From Kutzneria sp. CA-103260 (GTDB taxonomy: Bacteria > Actinomycetota > Actinomycetes > Mycobacteriales > Pseudonocardiaceae), in the NCBI RefSeq assembly GCF_018263855.1, contig NZ_CP073318.1:434001-498000 (forward strand): a DNA stretch of 64,000 nucleotides, read 5' to 3'. A program made the translations under genes and the position numbers. A model generated the notes under the pieces. The model was not told the DNA's origin, searched no databases, and was given only the letters and a program-made list of their open reading frames with translations. Position 1 is the stretch's first letter; each line of letters opens with the position of its first letter. Below are positions 62,362 through 64,000 of this stretch, one piece after another.

Positions 62362-63498
62362 ATGCAAAGCAAACCCGGAACGAATCACAGACCAGGGGCG
62401 AACCTGGGCGCGTTGCGCGACCACAACGCGGCGCTGGTGCTCGACCTGATCCGGCGCCGTGACGGCGTCAGCCGCGTCGACCTGGCGTCGGCCACCGGCC
62501 TGACCGCGCAGGCGGTGTCCAAGATCGTGGGCCGGCTGATCGAGGGCGGGCTGGTCGCCGAGTCGGGCCAGGCCGCCCCGACCGTCGGTCGGCCGACCAC
62601 GCTGCTGCGACTGGTGCCGTCGGCCCGGCACGCCGTCGGCGTCCACCTCGACCGGGACGAGCTGCGGCTGGTGCTGGTCGACCTGGCCGGCCAGGTCGTC
62701 GCCGCCGAGCACCGGCCCGGACTGGTCGGCTCGATCGGCGAGCTGGCCGCGCCGATCCGCGCGCTGGCGTCCACAGTGGACCCGAGCACGCTGGCCGGCG
62801 TCGGTGTCGGCTGCCCGGGCCCGGTCGACCACCGCACCGGCGTGCTGCACCACGCGAATCGCTTGCCCGGCTGGGAAAACGCCGCGCTCGGTCCGATGTT
62901 GACGGCCGAACTGGACCTGCCGGTGATCGTCGACAAGGACACGAACGCGGCGGTGCTGGCCGAGCTGTGGACCACGGACGTGCCGCGGGAAACGGCGATG
63001 ATCTACGTCGGCACCGGCATCGGCGCGGGCCTGGTGCTGGACGGCAAGGTCTACCGCGGCGGCCGGACCAACGCCGGCGAGTTCGGGCACATGATCAAGG
63101 AGCTGGACGGCCCGCTGTGCGCGTGCGGCCGGCGTGGCTGCCTGGAGGCGCTGTGCGGGCCGGCGGCGGTGGTGGCCCGGGCACTGGCGGAGCCGGCCCC
63201 GGAAGCCCTGGTGCTGACCCGGTTCGCGCGGCTCGACCACGCCGAGACCGCCTGGGCCGGCGACATTCTCGGCGTGGCCGTGATGGACCTGGTGAACCTG
63301 CTCGACCTGGACCGCGTAGTACTGGCCGGACGGGCGGCGCCGCCCTACCTGGACGGCGTGCGCCGAGCCCTGCGCGAAACGGAGGTCGAGGTGACGCTCA
63401 GCGGCTGGGGGCCGCAGCTGGTCGCGGTCGGGGCGGCGACGTCACCGCTGGCCGCGTCGCTGACGGCCAGCGACGCGCTCGCGGCTCGACGGGGCTGA
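62362..63498 (+). CDS. ROK family transcriptional regulator
   Basis: The 378-residue protein has an N-terminal winged helix (NAALVLDLIRRRDGVSRVD, then ATGLTAQAVSKIVGRL) and a C-terminal ROK sugar-binding domain with GTGIGAG and the zinc site H243, C253, C255, C260. It probably binds a sugar and represses the divergent oxidoreductase gene. Its 3' end overlaps the convergent unknown gene by about 100 bp. Confidence 0.92.
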   Translation: MQSKPGTNHRPGANLGALRDHNAALVLDLIRRRDGVSRVDLASATGLTAQAVSKIVGRLIEGGLVAESGQAAPTVGRPTTLLRLVPSARHAVGVHLDRDELRLVLVDLAGQVVAAEHRPGLVGSIGELAAPIRALASTVDPSTLAGVGVGCPGPVDHRTGVLHHANRLPGWENAALGPMLTAELDLPVIVDKDTNAAVLAELWTTDVPRETAMIYVGTGIGAGLVLDGKVYRGGRTNAGEFGHMIKELDGPLCACGRRGCLEALCGPAAVVARALAEPAPEALVLTRFARLDHAETAWAGDILGVAVMDLVNLLDLDRVVLAGRAAPPYLDGVRRALRETEVEVTLSGWGPQLVAVGAATSPLAASLTASDALAARRG

Positions 63499-64000
63499 CC
63501 CTGGTGACCGGAGTGGACAGCTGCCACCGGTGCGGCAGCCACAGCGGGTGGCTGACCAGCTGGTCGAGCTGGAAACCGCACTGCCACTGGGTGAACTGCG
63601 GCCGGTCCAGCGTCTTGTCCCACTGGGTCGCCTGGGCCAGCAGCAGGTTCACCACGGCCAGCGCGGTGTTGCTGTCGCCGGCGGCCACAATGGACCCGTC
63701 GGTCTGGATCCAGGCGGTGCCGTGCGCCGGCTCGTGCTTGGCCAGCCGGCCCATCGCCGGATCGAAGTCCGGGTCGTCCAACTCGGCCCGGGTGATCCGG
63801 GCGTCGCGGGCGGCGAGGAAGAACCAGAGGTCCTGGTAGTTGTCCTCGTTCAGGTCCAGATGACCGCCGGGCACCCGGTAGGTGGCCGGGCCGCGCAGCA
63901 CGCGGTGCGGGTCGTGGAACAGGGCGTCCGGGCGGAGCAGGCCGGTGGCGGGCGGGAAGTCGCCCCACAGCACCGGGCGGGCGTGCGGGCCGGCGGCGCG
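63398..64000 (-). CDS. Unknown protein, partial at the window edge
   Basis: The minus frame is open from the window edge to a stop at 63398. It encodes protein-like sequence such as YRVPGGHLDLNEDNYQDLW, ELDDPDFDPAMGRLAKHEP and WIQTDGSIVAAGDSNTALAV. The last 30-40 codons lie antisense to the ROK gene and are rich in Arg/Pro, so the true stop could be earlier through an undetected shift. No family is recognised. Confidence 0.5.
   Translation of the reverse strand, partial: RAAGPHARPVLWGDFPPATGLLRPDALFHDPHRVLRGPATYRVPGGHLDLNEDNYQDLWFFLAARDARITRAELDDPDFDPAMGRLAKHEPAHGTAWIQTDGSIVAAGDSNTALAVVNLLLAQATQWDKTLDRPQFTQWQCGFQLDQLVSHPLWLPHRWQLSTPVTRVSPVEPRARRWPSATRPAVTSPPRPRPAAAPSR

Overview
The window is high-GC DNA with strong third-position G/C bias, short intergenic gaps, many GTG starts, 4-nt ATGA or GTGA gene overlaps and several apparently leaderless genes. 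This points to a filamentous actinomycete. The gene content (ROK, LacI, PucR and TetR regulators, secreted glycosidases, methylmalonyl-CoA mutase) would fit Pseudonocardiaceae-type soil actinomycetes, but I cannot fix the genus from sequence alone. There is no rRNA, tRNA, CRISPR array, integrase or transposase that I can see.

Layout. 1-5.1 kb: the 5' part of a hydroxysqualene synthase-like gene, a serine beta-lactamase/esterase, an MFS exporter, and a secreted GH27 alpha-galactosidase, with a palindromic repeat cluster between the last two. 5.1-7.4 kb: a 5-oxoproline module (DUF969 and DUF979 transporter subunits plus pyroglutamyl peptidase). 7.8-11.4 kb: a secreted trypsin-like protease, then a LacI regulator in an operon with an IlvD/Edd-type sugar-acid dehydratase. 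11.7-13.8 kb: a membrane GGDEF plus HD-GYP protein for c-di-GMP turnover. 13.9-20.5 kb: a compact siphophage-type tail operon (tail terminator, tube, G/GT chaperones with a likely -1 frameshift, tape measure, distal tail, baseplate proteins) with no capsid, terminase, integrase or lysis gene. 20.5-27.4 kb: an ArsR regulator, a TenA/NCS1 pair, a TetR/PucR pair facing a reductase across a perfect operator dyad, and an HSL-type esterase. 27.4-32.4 kb: a PucR regulator divergent from a molybdenum hydroxylase (FAD subunit plus a fused 2Fe-2S/Moco subunit). 32.4-35.3 kb: a decay zone with two partial copies of a papain-like protease gene flanking an intact cytochrome P450.

35.4-41.4 kb: a tightly overlapping operon of NCS1 permease, isochorismatase-type hydrolase, GntR regulator, ADP-ribosylglycohydrolase-family enzyme and PfkB kinase, with a CaiB-type CoA transferase 12 nt behind. 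It looks like an uptake and cleavage route for an N-glycoside (nucleoside- or NAD-related). 41.5-45 kb: aldehyde dehydrogenase, methyltransferase and SDR. 44.5-50 kb: methylmalonyl-CoA mutase mutA, mutB and meaB plus a small unknown gene. 50-56 kb: a GH13 glucosidase with a three-gene sugar ABC importer and a divergent LacI regulator, a typical alpha-glucoside utilisation locus. 56-64 kb: a cupin-like protein, two SDRs (one with an N-terminal Cys4 motif), a glycosyltransferase, an MscS-like channel coupled to a degenerate uridine-kinase-like protein, an oxidoreductase/ROK divergent pair and a partial unknown gene.

The observations I rate highest are the headless tail operon with its frameshift site, the permease/ADP-ribosylglycohydrolase/PfkB operon, the duplicated protease fragments around the P450, and a dispersed family of palindromes at gene 3' ends. 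One copy of that palindrome supplies the end of a coding sequence.
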